Below, in pieces: positions 8,879 through 17,913 of a stretch of 64,000 nucleotides of DNA. The position numbers were made by a program, and so were the translations under genes. The notes beneath the pieces were generated by a model. The model had not been told where the DNA came from, did no database searches, and worked only from the letters and a program-made list of their open reading frames with translations. Origin of the DNA: Acidimicrobiales bacterium (GTDB lineage Bacteria; Actinomycetota; Acidimicrobiia; Acidimicrobiales; Poriferisodalaceae); assembly GCA_014239555.1 (NCBI GenBank), contig JAAZYR010000002.1:1-64000 (forward strand). The letters run 5' to 3'. How positions within the stretch are numbered: the stretch's first letter is position 1; each line of letters opens with the position of its first letter.

Positions 8879-10327
8879 TTACCAACCAGTCGCAAGTTCT
8901 AGGAGTGTCCTTACTCCGAAGCCGGTTGCTCCCTTGGGAAATTCACCTTCGGTGTCATCGGTAGTTACCGGACCCGCTATGTCGAGGTGTACCCAGGGTG
9001 ATTCGCCGACAAATTCTTGTAAGAAAAGTCCTGCAACGAGGGTTCCGCCGAATCTGCCCGACCCGATGTTCTGAAGGTCGGCCGTTTGTGAGTCGAGTTG
9101 TTTTCTGTATTCGGGTGGGAGTGGTAGGTGCCAGACACGTTCACCTGCTTGTGTTGCCGCCGTTTCAACTCTGGAGATCGCGGCTTCGTCATTCCCCATA
9201 AGACCTGCATACTTTTGGCCCAATGCGACCAGGCAAGCGCCGGTCAGGGTGGCTAGGTCTACCACTAAGTCCGGTTTATCTTCCGCGGCTAGGGACAGCC
9301 CATCTGCGAGAACGAGGCGTCCCTCTGCGTCGGTATTCAACACCTCAACGGTCTTCCCGTTTCGTATGTGTAAGACATCGCCGGGTTTGGTTGCGTTGGG
9401 ACCGGGCTGGTTGTCGGTACAGCAACAGGTGCCTACGACTGTGATGTCCGGTGCGTAAGCGGATATGGCGCTCATCGCTCCGATAACGGCGGCTGCGCCG
9501 CCCATATCTATCTTCATTTCTTTCATGCCCTCAAATGATTTGAGGTTTAAGCCACCTGTATCAAAGGTGATGCCTTTGCCGACGAGATGCAACGTGGCGC
9601 GACTTTCACCTTTGGGGCGCCAGGTGAGTCGCACGAGACGGGGCTCCTCCGAGGATCCTGCGTTCACTCCAAGGATGCCGCCGCATCTTTCTTCCGTGAG
9701 TCGCTCTCGGTCCCAAACTTCTACTTCGAGTCCAGAGGAGTCACCGACTGCTACTGCTTCGTCCGCGAGTTGGACTGCGGTAAGAGAACCTCCTGGACGG
9801 TTCACAAGATCTCGAGAGAGTGCAATCGCGTCTGCTACCGCGCCTGCCTTCAGTAAGACAGCGTCACTGTCGATTCCGTCGGGCGCGATGAGGGTAACCC
9901 TGTTCAGACTTGACCCAGATTCGGGAAACCCTTTGAGCTCATCGAATCGGTACGACGCTAGGAGGAATCCTTCGATAACTGCTTGGAGCGCCACCTCTGC
10001 TCCAAGTGTTGGTGCTGCGACCAGGGGCAACAATGTGGTGACTGAGTCGAGTTGTTCACACGCTCGTGAAAGGGCCGCCGCAGCCGATCGAACATCGGCG
10101 GCTGTGAGTTCTTCGGTTCCTAGTCCGATTGCGATGACCACAGGGCTTTGTTCGGGCAGAAGGACGGCTTGCCCTAACTTTGCCTCGAATCCACTTGCTG
10201 CGAGAAAGTTGTCACTCACTCCCAGGGTTTCGAGGTCGTTTCCTGTGATGGGGCGGTCGTGGGCAACACTTTCGTCGTCCGCTCCTGATGCGACCATCAT
10301 GGAAGAAATCGGTAATACGTTGGGCAC
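8879..10327 (-). CDS. pepA: Leucyl aminopeptidase, M17 family
   Basis: This is a cytosolic dizinc aminopeptidase that removes N-terminal residues from peptides. The 482-residue protein has the M17 metal and catalytic residues: KGITFDTGGLNLK (Lys251, Asp256), MKIDMGGAAAV (Asp274) and NTDAEGRLVLAD (331-342). The N-terminal 170 residues form the poorly conserved macrodomain-like half. A GTG start at 10327 is supported by a GAGGAG ribosome binding site about 5 bp upstream. It is 27 bp from the adenosyltransferase gene, so the two may be cotranscribed. Confidence 0.93.
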   Translation of the reverse strand: MPNVLPISSMMVASGADDESVAHDRPITGNDLETLGVSDNFLAASGFEAKLGQAVLLPEQSPVVIAIGLGTEELTAADVRSAAAALSRACEQLDSVTTLLPLVAAPTLGAEVALQAVIEGFLLASYRFDELKGFPESGSSLNRVTLIAPDGIDSDAVLLKAGAVADAIALSRDLVNRPGGSLTAVQLADEAVAVGDSSGLEVEVWDRERLTEERCGGILGVNAGSSEEPRLVRLTWRPKGESRATLHLVGKGITFDTGGLNLKSFEGMKEMKIDMGGAAAVIGAMSAISAYAPDITVVGTCCCTDNQPGPNATKPGDVLHIRNGKTVEVLNTDAEGRLVLADGLSLAAEDKPDLVVDLATLTGACLVALGQKYAGLMGNDEAAISRVETAATQAGERVWHLPLPPEYRKQLDSQTADLQNIGSGRFGGTLVAGLFLQEFVGESPWVHLDIAGPVTTDDTEGEFPKGATGFGVRTLLELATGW

Positions 10328-10354
10328 AGTTCTCCTCTCGCGCCAGACCAGTGT

Positions 10355-10888
10355 TCAAGATTCGCGACTCAGCAAGGATTGACCTTCCTGCCAGCGTGCC
10401 AGAGTCCATAGAAGGTCGGAAAGTCGATTCAGATAGGGCAACACCTGAGAGTCCTGCAGGTGAGCAGCAAGGCTTGCTCGTTCGGCTCGCCGTACGATGA
10501 CTCGTGCCCAGTCAAGTCGGGCTGAAAGTTCTGTCTGGCCAGGAACTGTGAATTCAGCGGGAGCTTCGAATCGGGCGTTGGCGTCATCGATTAGCAACTC
10601 CAACGCAGTCACCATTTCTGTTGTTACGAGGGTGACACCAGGCTCAAGTTTTGTTCTGTTCTCGGGCAGAGTTGCCAATTCAGCCATTGCGACGTACAAG
10701 TCTCGACACAATGTTGTGAGGAGTCCGTCCAACTCAGAGTCGGTTACCGCGGCGCGGGCGAGGCCGATAGCGGCTTGAGCTTCGTCAACTGCTCCGTAGG
10801 CGGTGGGAAGCACTGAACCTTTGTCGACCCTGCCACCGTATAAAAGGCCTGTGGTCCCGTCATCGCCGGTCTTGGTGTAAATCTTCAT
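10355..10888 (-). CDS. Cob(I)alamin adenosyltransferase, PduO type
   Basis: This enzyme transfers the adenosyl group of ATP to cob(I)alamin to make coenzyme B12. In 177 residues it shows the PduO-type ATP-binding N-terminus (TKTGDDGTTGL, residues 5-15, then GGRVDKG), the helical bundle, and the C-terminal VIVRRAERASL and YLNRLSDLLW motifs. Length and motif spacing are normal for the family. It implies a B12-dependent enzyme such as methylmalonyl-CoA mutase elsewhere, which would fit the biotin carboxylase at 20.4-22.2 kb (inference). Confidence 0.92.
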   Translation of the reverse strand: MKIYTKTGDDGTTGLLYGGRVDKGSVLPTAYGAVDEAQAAIGLARAAVTDSELDGLLTTLCRDLYVAMAELATLPENRTKLEPGVTLVTTEMVTALELLIDDANARFEAPAEFTVPGQTELSARLDWARVIVRRAERASLAAHLQDSQVLPYLNRLSDLLWTLARWQEGQSLLSRES

Positions 10889-10951
10889 TAGGCAGCCAAA
10901 CTAGCCCGGCTGTGACGCAGACTAAAGGTTGACCTCACATAGGCTCGCGAA

Positions 10952-11689
10952 GTGACGCTGCGCGGCTATTGGATGCTTACCTCCGATTACCGGTTGCTGC
11001 AGTTCCAAGATGAGGTGAGTGAGATCAGACTTGATCTCACGGCTCGCCCTGTAGCGATCGCGAATACCCGTGATGGTCAAGGATGTCTGGTGCTTGAGTC
11101 AAGTGGTCATATTCAGGCGCACGGGACGGCCAGAGCATTGGGCGATTTAGCTGCGCTAGATATGGTTGCGCCTCCCGTTGATATTGCGGCGTCGCCATCG
11201 GGCGTCGGGTATTGGGTAATTGATTCAGAAGGCAGCGTGTTCAGTTTTGGTAACGCGCATTTCATGAATGGTGTGCCACAAGTGGCTGAGAGATCAGCGG
11301 ACGCTGTGCGCATTGAACCTACTGCTAACGCTGATGGCTATTGGGTTGTTGACTCTCGCGGCGGCGTTCATACCTTCGGTGCTGCTCCGTTCCACGGCGC
11401 TTTAGTCGATCAACATCCCGTCGACGATCTACGGGTGGTCGATTTCGCTGCGGCTCCCGATGGTCGCGGTTATTTGTTTCTCGATTGCGACGGGCACGTT
11501 TATGCCGCCGGCGACGTTGAATATTTCGGGTCACCCAACGATCTTGGGAGAGTTGATGCGGTGGGATTGATCAGTAGACCAGGCGGGTACCTAGTGGTCG
11601 ATGCTCGGGGCGCTGTTACGGCGTTTGGCAATATCGCAAATTTAGGCTCGCCGGTTGGTAGAGGTGTAGGGGTCTTAGCGGTCGCATGA
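10952..11689 (+). CDS. Propeller-like repeat protein (GYWxxDSxGxVxxFG repeats)
   Basis: The 245-residue protein consists of about five to six repeats of 40-45 residues, each with a core like GYWVIDSEGSVFSFGNA (about residues 86-102) or GYWVVDSRGGVHTFGAA (about 129-145). Such repeats are common in Acidimicrobiia proteins and suggest a beta-propeller or beta-solenoid. No signal peptide is visible from the GTG at 10952, so export is not supported. It is the only plus-strand gene in the first 20 kb, divergent from pduO and ending 1 bp short of the convergent glycosyltransferase. Function unknown. Confidence 0.75.
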   Translation: MTLRGYWMLTSDYRLLQFQDEVSEIRLDLTARPVAIANTRDGQGCLVLESSGHIQAHGTARALGDLAALDMVAPPVDIAASPSGVGYWVIDSEGSVFSFGNAHFMNGVPQVAERSADAVRIEPTANADGYWVVDSRGGVHTFGAAPFHGALVDQHPVDDLRVVDFAAAPDGRGYLFLDCDGHVYAAGDVEYFGSPNDLGRVDAVGLISRPGGYLVVDARGAVTAFGNIANLGSPVGRGVGVLAVA

Positions 11690-11690
11690 T

Positions 11691-14465
11691 TCATGCCAAG
11701 GGGTGTCCGCGAGGCAACCAAACTTGTTTTACCTCGTCCGCGAAGTAGTACTGGGCATGTCGGGAAAGTCTTGGGTTGTAGTACGGGTCGTCTTGATCTA
11801 GGGGGTCGCCCCAACGTTTCTTGAAGAAATCTTCATCCTCGGTGGGGTGCAAGGAACCCCGTAACGCAGATTCTTGGTGCAGCAGCGCGGCGTGAGGCTG
11901 GTAAACGAGGTCGTAGCCCAGTTGGTGTATGCGCACCGTCAGGTCGACATCGTTGAAGGCGACTCGGAGTCGCTCCTCGAATCCTCCGACTTCCCAAAAC
12001 ACGTCTGTACGGACCATCAGACACGCCGCCGTTAGTGCCCAAGAATTGCGCACAAGGTTTCCGATACTGAAGTAGCCGCGGGAATTGGTGTTGACTGCCA
12101 CTCCACCGACGCCAACCGTTATTCCTTCGTGTTGAATGCGCCCATCGGGGTAGCGCAGTTGAGCGCCTACCGCGCCCACTCGGCGTTGCTGCGCATGGCC
12201 AATCATCGCGTCGATCCAATCGGGTTTGGTGATTGTGATATCGCAATTGAGGAACAGGAGGACATCGCAGTCGATTTGCTCCGCCGCCATGTTCATCATC
12301 CGCGCGTATGAGAACTGGTGTGGATAGTCGATAACTGGCCCGTTGTGCTTATCCATCCATTTGAGAGTGTTCGAATCGGTACTCCCATTGTTGACGACCA
12401 TCACTTCGACTTCGGGCCATGAAGTGGTCTCTGTGATGCCACGCACACATTCTGAGATGAGTTCGTGGCGATCTCGTGTCGGGATGATGATTCCTATGCG
12501 TGGTTGGCCCGCAATCGGGTACCTGATGTTGTATGTGCCGGGATCGATGCCTTCTTCTACGTTGCCTTCGATGCCTCTTCGGTCAAGGGCGGCTGTGAGG
12601 GCACGTTGCCCGGCAGCCCAAGCGTCTGATTTTTCTGATACGCCAGCGGCGGTTGACCCCGGCAAGACTCGCCAGTGGTAAAGGTTCCGAGGTATGTGAA
12701 CTATTTGGTTGGTGTTTTCGGTGGCGCGAAGGGCAAGGTCGTAGTCCTGTGCCCCGTTAAAGCCTTCTCGCCAACCACCGATTCGGTTGATTAAATCACG
12801 ACGAAACACAGCAAAATGGCAGACATAGTTGTAGGACAGGTGCAGATCTGGCGACCATCCAGATTTTGCGTAACTGTGGTCGTAGGACCCGTCGCGGAAA
12901 AGTTTGTCTTCGTCTGAATAAAGGAATTCGACGTCAGGGAACTCGTTAATTGCTCTCACGACTTCGGTGAGTGCATCAGGACGAAGGAGGTCGTCGTGAT
13001 CGAGTAGCGCCACGTATTGGCCCTCTGAAAGGTCAAAGGCGGTGTTGGATGCTTGTGCAATTCCTCCGTTTTTGTTTCGCTCAACAAAGGCAATTCGCGC
13101 ATCGTTTGACGCGAATTCGAGGCATAGCTCCCTGACATCGTCGTCATCAGAGCAGTCATCGACGAGACATAGCTGCCAACGTTCATATGTTTGGGTGCGA
13201 ACCGAGGTGATGGTTTTTTCGAGAACGTCGAGCGGAGTGTTGTACACGGGGGTGAGAATTGAGATGAGTGGGCGAATCTCTAGATGAGTTCCCGGGTCGG
13301 TGTCGGGATCCACTTCAGCCTCGGTTCGTGATCGCCGATACTGTTTGAGGTCCATGCGGTGACGCCTGCCAGTGTCAGGGGAAATCAACCAGTCGCTTAT
13401 TTCCTCTTCATCACCCGCTGCTGCGACCCCGACGGCGGTAAGCGCGTCTTGGAGTCCTGTCGGCTCGGCAGTTGGCCGGGGGGGAACTCGCCTTCGCGCG
13501 GCTGCTCGCAGCATTGCTGATCCAATGTCGGAGCTATCGACTGTGTCTAGGTCCCATTGGCTCGGCTCGTCAACGTGGAGCGCTGCTTGTGGTGTGGCCA
13601 CGATCGGTATCCCGACAGCTCGAGCTGCTAGCAGCTGGGCCCATGCTGTTGGTCCTGTGTGGCGCGCTGTAACAATCATGGATGCTTCGCGAAGCATGTC
13701 AATCAGAGGGCCGTTTCTTTCGACGATGTCAAGATTGTTGTTGCGGTTCCGCCAACCGCCGAAAGCGCGTTCTGTGACTATTAGAGGTTGGCCGATTGTC
13801 GGATCTAGACGCGGCGCTGTTTCCTCGATGAAATGTTGAACCGACGCTAGATCGGGGTCACCGAATTCGCGGTGTGGCGCGGCAAGCAAAAGAGGTCGCG
13901 TTCCTGAGGAAGTTGGGAACTGGATTTGTGGTGGTCGAACTAGGTGAATCTTCACCTGGGAGCCAAGCGCCTCAACCTGTTTTAGTTCTGAGTTCGAGCA
14001 CACCCAGATGTAATCGACTTGAGCTAATAATTCTCGATCGCGTTGGCGACGAAGACTCGCCACGGTGTCACGCCCCGGATGCTCTGCCTCGGAGATGAGT
14101 GACAAGGACAGGTCGGGTCGTTGCAACGATAGGAGACAAGAGCTGTCAATGATGATCTGAGCGGAGGGTCGGTGAACACGACATAGGGCCGCCGCTCGGT
14201 GCGCGAATCCTCCTCCGCACATGACGATGATTTCGTTTCTGTTGGCTTTCCACCATTGGGTGGCGTCGAGGCCTGTGGTTTCGATTCTTAGGCCGTAAAG
14301 ACTTTCTAGGCCGTCGGTCGGGCCGTGAAGAACGAGGTTGGTCTTTGCGCTACTGCTGGAGAATGCTTTGCAGATCTGTTCAGTTCTCCAGCCAGTGGGG
14401 TCGACGCCTGGCCTTGGTATCGCGTCAAGGAAAATCGTGACGTGTTTTTCGGAGGGAGCGTTCAT
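11691..14465 (-). CDS. Three-domain glycosyltransferase (GT4-like + GT2 + GT2)
   Basis: I start it at the ATG at 14465, which overlaps the upstream stop as TGATG, giving 924 residues. Residues 1-350 resemble a GT4-like GT-B fold (VTIFLDAIPRPG, then CSNSELKQVE and AAPHREFG). Around 398 a GT-A domain begins (LISILTPVYNT), with LLDHDDLL near 487. A second GT-A domain begins near 655 (RIGIIIPTRDR), with LFLNCD near 735 and FNDVDLTVR near 805. Tandem GT2 proteins of this kind polymerise surface glycans with alternating linkages. It sits beside the Wzm/Wzt exporter, so it probably builds the exported chain (inference). Confidence 0.85.
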   Translation of the reverse strand: MNAPSEKHVTIFLDAIPRPGVDPTGWRTEQICKAFSSSSAKTNLVLHGPTDGLESLYGLRIETTGLDATQWWKANRNEIIVMCGGGFAHRAAALCRVHRPSAQIIIDSSCLLSLQRPDLSLSLISEAEHPGRDTVASLRRQRDRELLAQVDYIWVCSNSELKQVEALGSQVKIHLVRPPQIQFPTSSGTRPLLLAAPHREFGDPDLASVQHFIEETAPRLDPTIGQPLIVTERAFGGWRNRNNNLDIVERNGPLIDMLREASMIVTARHTGPTAWAQLLAARAVGIPIVATPQAALHVDEPSQWDLDTVDSSDIGSAMLRAAARRRVPPRPTAEPTGLQDALTAVGVAAAGDEEEISDWLISPDTGRRHRMDLKQYRRSRTEAEVDPDTDPGTHLEIRPLISILTPVYNTPLDVLEKTITSVRTQTYERWQLCLVDDCSDDDDVRELCLEFASNDARIAFVERNKNGGIAQASNTAFDLSEGQYVALLDHDDLLRPDALTEVVRAINEFPDVEFLYSDEDKLFRDGSYDHSYAKSGWSPDLHLSYNYVCHFAVFRRDLINRIGGWREGFNGAQDYDLALRATENTNQIVHIPRNLYHWRVLPGSTAAGVSEKSDAWAAGQRALTAALDRRGIEGNVEEGIDPGTYNIRYPIAGQPRIGIIIPTRDRHELISECVRGITETTSWPEVEVMVVNNGSTDSNTLKWMDKHNGPVIDYPHQFSYARMMNMAAEQIDCDVLLFLNCDITITKPDWIDAMIGHAQQRRVGAVGAQLRYPDGRIQHEGITVGVGGVAVNTNSRGYFSIGNLVRNSWALTAACLMVRTDVFWEVGGFEERLRVAFNDVDLTVRIHQLGYDLVYQPHAALLHQESALRGSLHPTEDEDFFKKRWGDPLDQDDPYYNPRLSRHAQYYFADEVKQVWLPRGHPLA

Positions 14466-15715
14466 CAGCGGCCGAGTTGCCTCCGGAGCCAGCGAAGAAT
14501 AGTTACGAGGTCGCGTTCTATTTGCGAGATCACACTGGACCAATCAACAGTGCGCGGCAGACGGGCCGGTCCTTGGTCTAGCTGGGCGACGCGCATTTCC
14601 AGTTCATTTAGTCTGCGGTGCTGGGTTCGTAGCTCAAGTCGGCTGGTTGCAGCATCGGTTAGAGCGGTGTCTCGTTCCTCTTCTAATTGTCTCAGCGCGT
14701 TGCGCAGTTCGTCGATGGTGTGTTGTGAGCGGCGGCGTTGCTGCACCCAATGAACCGACTGTTGGTTTCCCAGCGCTATGAGTTGCTGGTTGCGTTCACT
14801 TTCTTGTTCAATCGTTCGCTCCGAGAGCGACCTGCCTAAGCGAAGAAGCGCCGTTTGCTCGACTATCTCAGCTAACCGGTCCATTTTTTGTTCAATTGAA
14901 ATGTGTGGTCGATCGCTCGTATCGTCCGAGACTGCTCTCCACAGGTCGAGTTGTATTTGCTGATCGTCGATGTCAGCTTCGAGGAGCACGGTTCTGCCGT
15001 GAAGAACTCGAGCCAGGTGATGAAGAGAGCCATCACTCGTGACGACCACAGCTGAGTGTTGGATGAGGGCCCCGAATTGTTCGGGGTCAAGGTCAGTTCC
15101 GACGTCGGTTGCGGTTTGGTCATGTCGGGCAAGTTGTGTCGCGAAGTGGGCCTGTTCGTCCATGGGACCGATGAGTGAAATAGGGAGTGATCTCGAAAGG
15201 GCGTGCCGAGAGACCTCGGCGGCGACCACGTCTGAACATGGGGTGGTGACATCAACAAGAATTGATTTGCTGAGAGAGGGAGCCGGGTGCGCTTCTTCTA
15301 CGAGGCTGGGTGTTAGGTAGCGGGGAATGAGTGCGACCGCGTCGTTCATAGTCATCTCTGCCGACACTGGATCTACCCAAAACTCGTATGTGTTATTGGA
15401 ATCATTGAAACCGACAACGACGTCAAGTTCGCCACCCATTTCTAAAACATTTTCGGGCACAGCGTTAATAGCAATAGTGGTGTCGTTGAGCCAGGTTGAG
15501 GCTGTTGGTAGTTGAACGAACCATTGGAGATCGGTCGGCGAATTACGCCACGCGAGTTCTGCGCCAAGGGCACGCGCTGCCAGCCAGTTCACTGGATGCT
15601 GTCCTTCGGTGGGAAGAATGACGCCTATGCGCAGTACTTCTCGTCCACCTGGGGAAGAACCAGCGGAAGCGTCGACACTTGAGTCATCTGTTGTTGGTGA
15701 TTTGACCGAACCCAT
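14465..15715 (-). CDS. Unknown protein with C-terminal coiled coil, glycan locus
   Basis: This 416-residue protein has a Ser/Gly-rich first 25 residues and a mixed alpha/beta region at 28-260. A late stretch, SAVVVTSDGSLHHLARVLHGRTVLL, resembles the donor-side loop of GT9 or polysaccharide pyruvyl transferase folds. A long Gln/Arg/Glu-rich coiled coil follows at about 290-400. I could not assign a family with confidence. It lies between the Wzt ATPase and the three-domain glycosyltransferase and is translationally coupled to the latter. A glycosyl or pyruvyl transferase, or a chain-length partner with a coiled-coil ruler, are possibilities only. Confidence 0.6.
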   Translation of the reverse strand: MGSVKSPTTDDSSVDASAGSSPGGREVLRIGVILPTEGQHPVNWLAARALGAELAWRNSPTDLQWFVQLPTASTWLNDTTIAINAVPENVLEMGGELDVVVGFNDSNNTYEFWVDPVSAEMTMNDAVALIPRYLTPSLVEEAHPAPSLSKSILVDVTTPCSDVVAAEVSRHALSRSLPISLIGPMDEQAHFATQLARHDQTATDVGTDLDPEQFGALIQHSAVVVTSDGSLHHLARVLHGRTVLLEADIDDQQIQLDLWRAVSDDTSDRPHISIEQKMDRLAEIVEQTALLRLGRSLSERTIEQESERNQQLIALGNQQSVHWVQQRRRSQHTIDELRNALRQLEEERDTALTDAATSRLELRTQHRRLNELEMRVAQLDQGPARLPRTVDWSSVISQIERDLVTILRWLRRQLGR

Positions 15716-15806
15716 CGATGTAACTCCAACCGGTTGTTGATAGCCCGTCTTTGCGATCCTGGGCCATTGTACGCGGGGTGTTCGGTTTGATGGCCGCGCT
15801 CAGGCA

Positions 15807-17096
15807 TTAACGGTTCGGATGGCCTGGAGCGTCCTTTTCGTGAGGGACAGGTGGCTGCCAGGTTCCTCGCAGGTCTGTCATGCCTTCACGTTCTGGAGAA
15901 GCGCCAGGAACGATTCGCAACGAATGCGACCGTTCCCACGCGTCATGGACGTGCATGCGGTCACGGTCGGTGATTGACGTTGAAAGAAGGTAGTCGCCGG
16001 AGAGAAGCGTCAGTTCGTCCATGATGAAGTCCACATATCCACGGCCTGGGTCGATGGTGTTCGTTTTGAGGTGCTGCAGTGCGCTGTTGGGAGATGCCAG
16101 GTGGACGCCCGTTGCGTGGTGCAGTTTCATCGCAAAAACAGGGTCGGTAACTGTGCTTTCCGCTTCGTACCAGAGCCGAATAACGAGGGGATTTCCCGAG
16201 CTCGGAAGAGGGTTAGCGAGCCATTGACCGTCGAGGTAGTCCACGTGAAAGATGCGTATCTCTCCGCTACCCCGACGAACTTCTATTTCGGTGAGCGAGG
16301 TGTCTGTGTGTATCTGGTCACCATCTTCGTCTCTTAATTCGTCTCTTAATTTTTCGGCCTCTGCTGCGTTTACTGCATCAAGGTACGACCAACAAACCTC
16401 GGTTGCTTCACCAGCCTCCATGAGGTTGCCGTGATCTAGCCAGCCAACTTCGTCGCACAGTCCTTCGACCAGTGGTAACGAGTGAGACACAAGGACGATG
16501 GTGGTTCCCGCACGGCGAAGCTCATATAGATGCTCGAGGCATTTTCTCTGGAAGGCCTCATCGCCCACAGCGATTACCTCATCAATGAGGAGAATTTCAG
16601 GTGCAACGTGCACTGCAACTGCGAATCCGAGACGCACATACATTCCACTAGACAAAATTTTCACCGGCGCGTCGATGAAGTCGCCGATGTCGCTGAACTC
16701 GATGATCCCGTCGACGGCTAGGTTCATTTCCTTTCGGCTTAAGCCCAGAATTGCACCGTTGAGATATATGTTTTCTCTTCCGCTCAGTTCAGGGTGGAAT
16801 CCGGAGCCAAGTTCGAGGAGTGCCGATACGCGGCCATTAACCGTGAGATGTCCGCTGGTGGGTTCGTGGATACCGGCCATAAGTTTGAGCAGCGTGGTCT
16901 TGCCGGATCCGTTGTGCCCGATGAGGCCGAAAAATGACCCGCGTTTTATTTCAAGGGAAACGTCTTTTAATGCCCAAAAATCTCGGATGGTGCGGTTTCT
17001 TCCCCGCCGCACAACGGCCTCTTTCAGAGAGCCGGGGCGATCGCGGTGAATCCTGTAGTGCTTTGATAAGTCGCGTGCGGAGATGATCGAGTTCAC
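15807..17096 (-). CDS. wzt: Polysaccharide ABC exporter ATPase, Wzt type with carbohydrate-binding C-terminus
   Basis: This is the ATP-binding subunit of a polysaccharide ABC exporter. The GTG start at 17096 overlaps the permease stop by 4 bp, giving 429 residues. Visible are Walker A GHNGSGKTT, the ABC signature LSSGM, Walker B ILLIDEV, and the tag EVIAVGDEAF typical of the Wzt/TagH subfamily. After about residue 270 a beta-rich Wzt_C-like domain follows. In characterised O-antigen exporters this domain recognises the capped end of the chain. Together with the permease it would move an undecaprenyl-linked glycan across the membrane. Confidence 0.92.
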   Translation of the reverse strand: MNSIISARDLSKHYRIHRDRPGSLKEAVVRRGRNRTIRDFWALKDVSLEIKRGSFFGLIGHNGSGKTTLLKLMAGIHEPTSGHLTVNGRVSALLELGSGFHPELSGRENIYLNGAILGLSRKEMNLAVDGIIEFSDIGDFIDAPVKILSSGMYVRLGFAVAVHVAPEILLIDEVIAVGDEAFQRKCLEHLYELRRAGTTIVLVSHSLPLVEGLCDEVGWLDHGNLMEAGEATEVCWSYLDAVNAAEAEKLRDELRDEDGDQIHTDTSLTEIEVRRGSGEIRIFHVDYLDGQWLANPLPSSGNPLVIRLWYEAESTVTDPVFAMKLHHATGVHLASPNSALQHLKTNTIDPGRGYVDFIMDELTLLSGDYLLSTSITDRDRMHVHDAWERSHSLRIVPGASPEREGMTDLRGTWQPPVPHEKDAPGHPNR

Positions 17097-17908
17097 ATGT
17101 CCTCGCTCAGTTGCATGGACCGTCGCGCGAAGAACCGCCAGCCGAGACCAAAAACCACTGTGGAGTAGCCGACAAGGGCAAGCCATCGTGTCGCGCTTGG
17201 CCACTCAACTAGATATGCCGAGTCTCGAGCTGCGGCGACGAACTGGTTGATTGGGTTCCACTCAACGATCTTTCTTATGGGGAGCCCCCAGTACTGTTCC
17301 GGAATGATGTCGATGGGATAGACGATGGGTACGAGAAAGAAGACGGCATTGATGACGATTCCGACGAGGTACTGCACATCGCGGTAGTGGGTGTTCAAGA
17401 CGCACACAAAAAATCCGATGCCAAGGCCGAAGAACCCGGCCAGTACCAGCACCACTGGCAGTACCAGCGTCGGCAGACCGACATTGCCCAATAGGACCAT
17501 GACCAACAAGAGAACACCGGCTTCAATAGCCGATTGCACTCCGAGCGCTACTGCGCTCCCGAAAATCGCTGTCTCGGGCGGAAAGAAGACCTTTCGTCGA
17601 AGGTCGCCCACTGAGCTAAGCCATCCCATAGAGCCGTTGATCATCCCGGCAAAAAACAGCCAGACAACCAAGCCTGTGAATAAGAAGACCGCGAAATTTT
17701 GGGTGCCGTTTCCTGCCGGAGGCGGCGACGCCCGGAAAAAAACCGAAAAGACGAGGCTGTACACAAGAATTGTGGACAGCGGACTAAGCATTGACCAAGT
17801 CCAACCCAACAGGCTCCGTTTGTATCTGGCTTTGAGTTCCCTTCTTGCGAAGTTTCTTACTAGAGGGGTGTATCGGGAAGCGGAAGCGATGATGTTTGTG
17901 AGGGTCAC
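17093..17908 (-). CDS. wzm: Polysaccharide ABC exporter permease, Wzm type (ABC-2)
   Basis: The GTG at 17908 is 5 bp after the rmlB stop and gives 271 residues. The protein begins with the amphipathic stretch YTPLVRNFARRELKARYKRS that marks Wzm/TagG permeases. About six hydrophobic segments follow, with the ABC-2 signature ending NPINQFV..RD near residue 225. It pairs with the Wzt ATPase directly downstream to form a glycan exporter in the cytoplasmic membrane. The longer open frame upstream would run into rmlB and is rejected. Confidence 0.92.
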   Translation of the reverse strand: MTLTNIIASASRYTPLVRNFARRELKARYKRSLLGWTWSMLSPLSTILVYSLVFSVFFRASPPPAGNGTQNFAVFLFTGLVVWLFFAGMINGSMGWLSSVGDLRRKVFFPPETAIFGSAVALGVQSAIEAGVLLLVMVLLGNVGLPTLVLPVVLVLAGFFGLGIGFFVCVLNTHYRDVQYLVGIVINAVFFLVPIVYPIDIIPEQYWGLPIRKIVEWNPINQFVAAARDSAYLVEWPSATRWLALVGYSTVVFGLGWRFFARRSMQLSEDM

Positions 17909-17913
17909 TGGTC

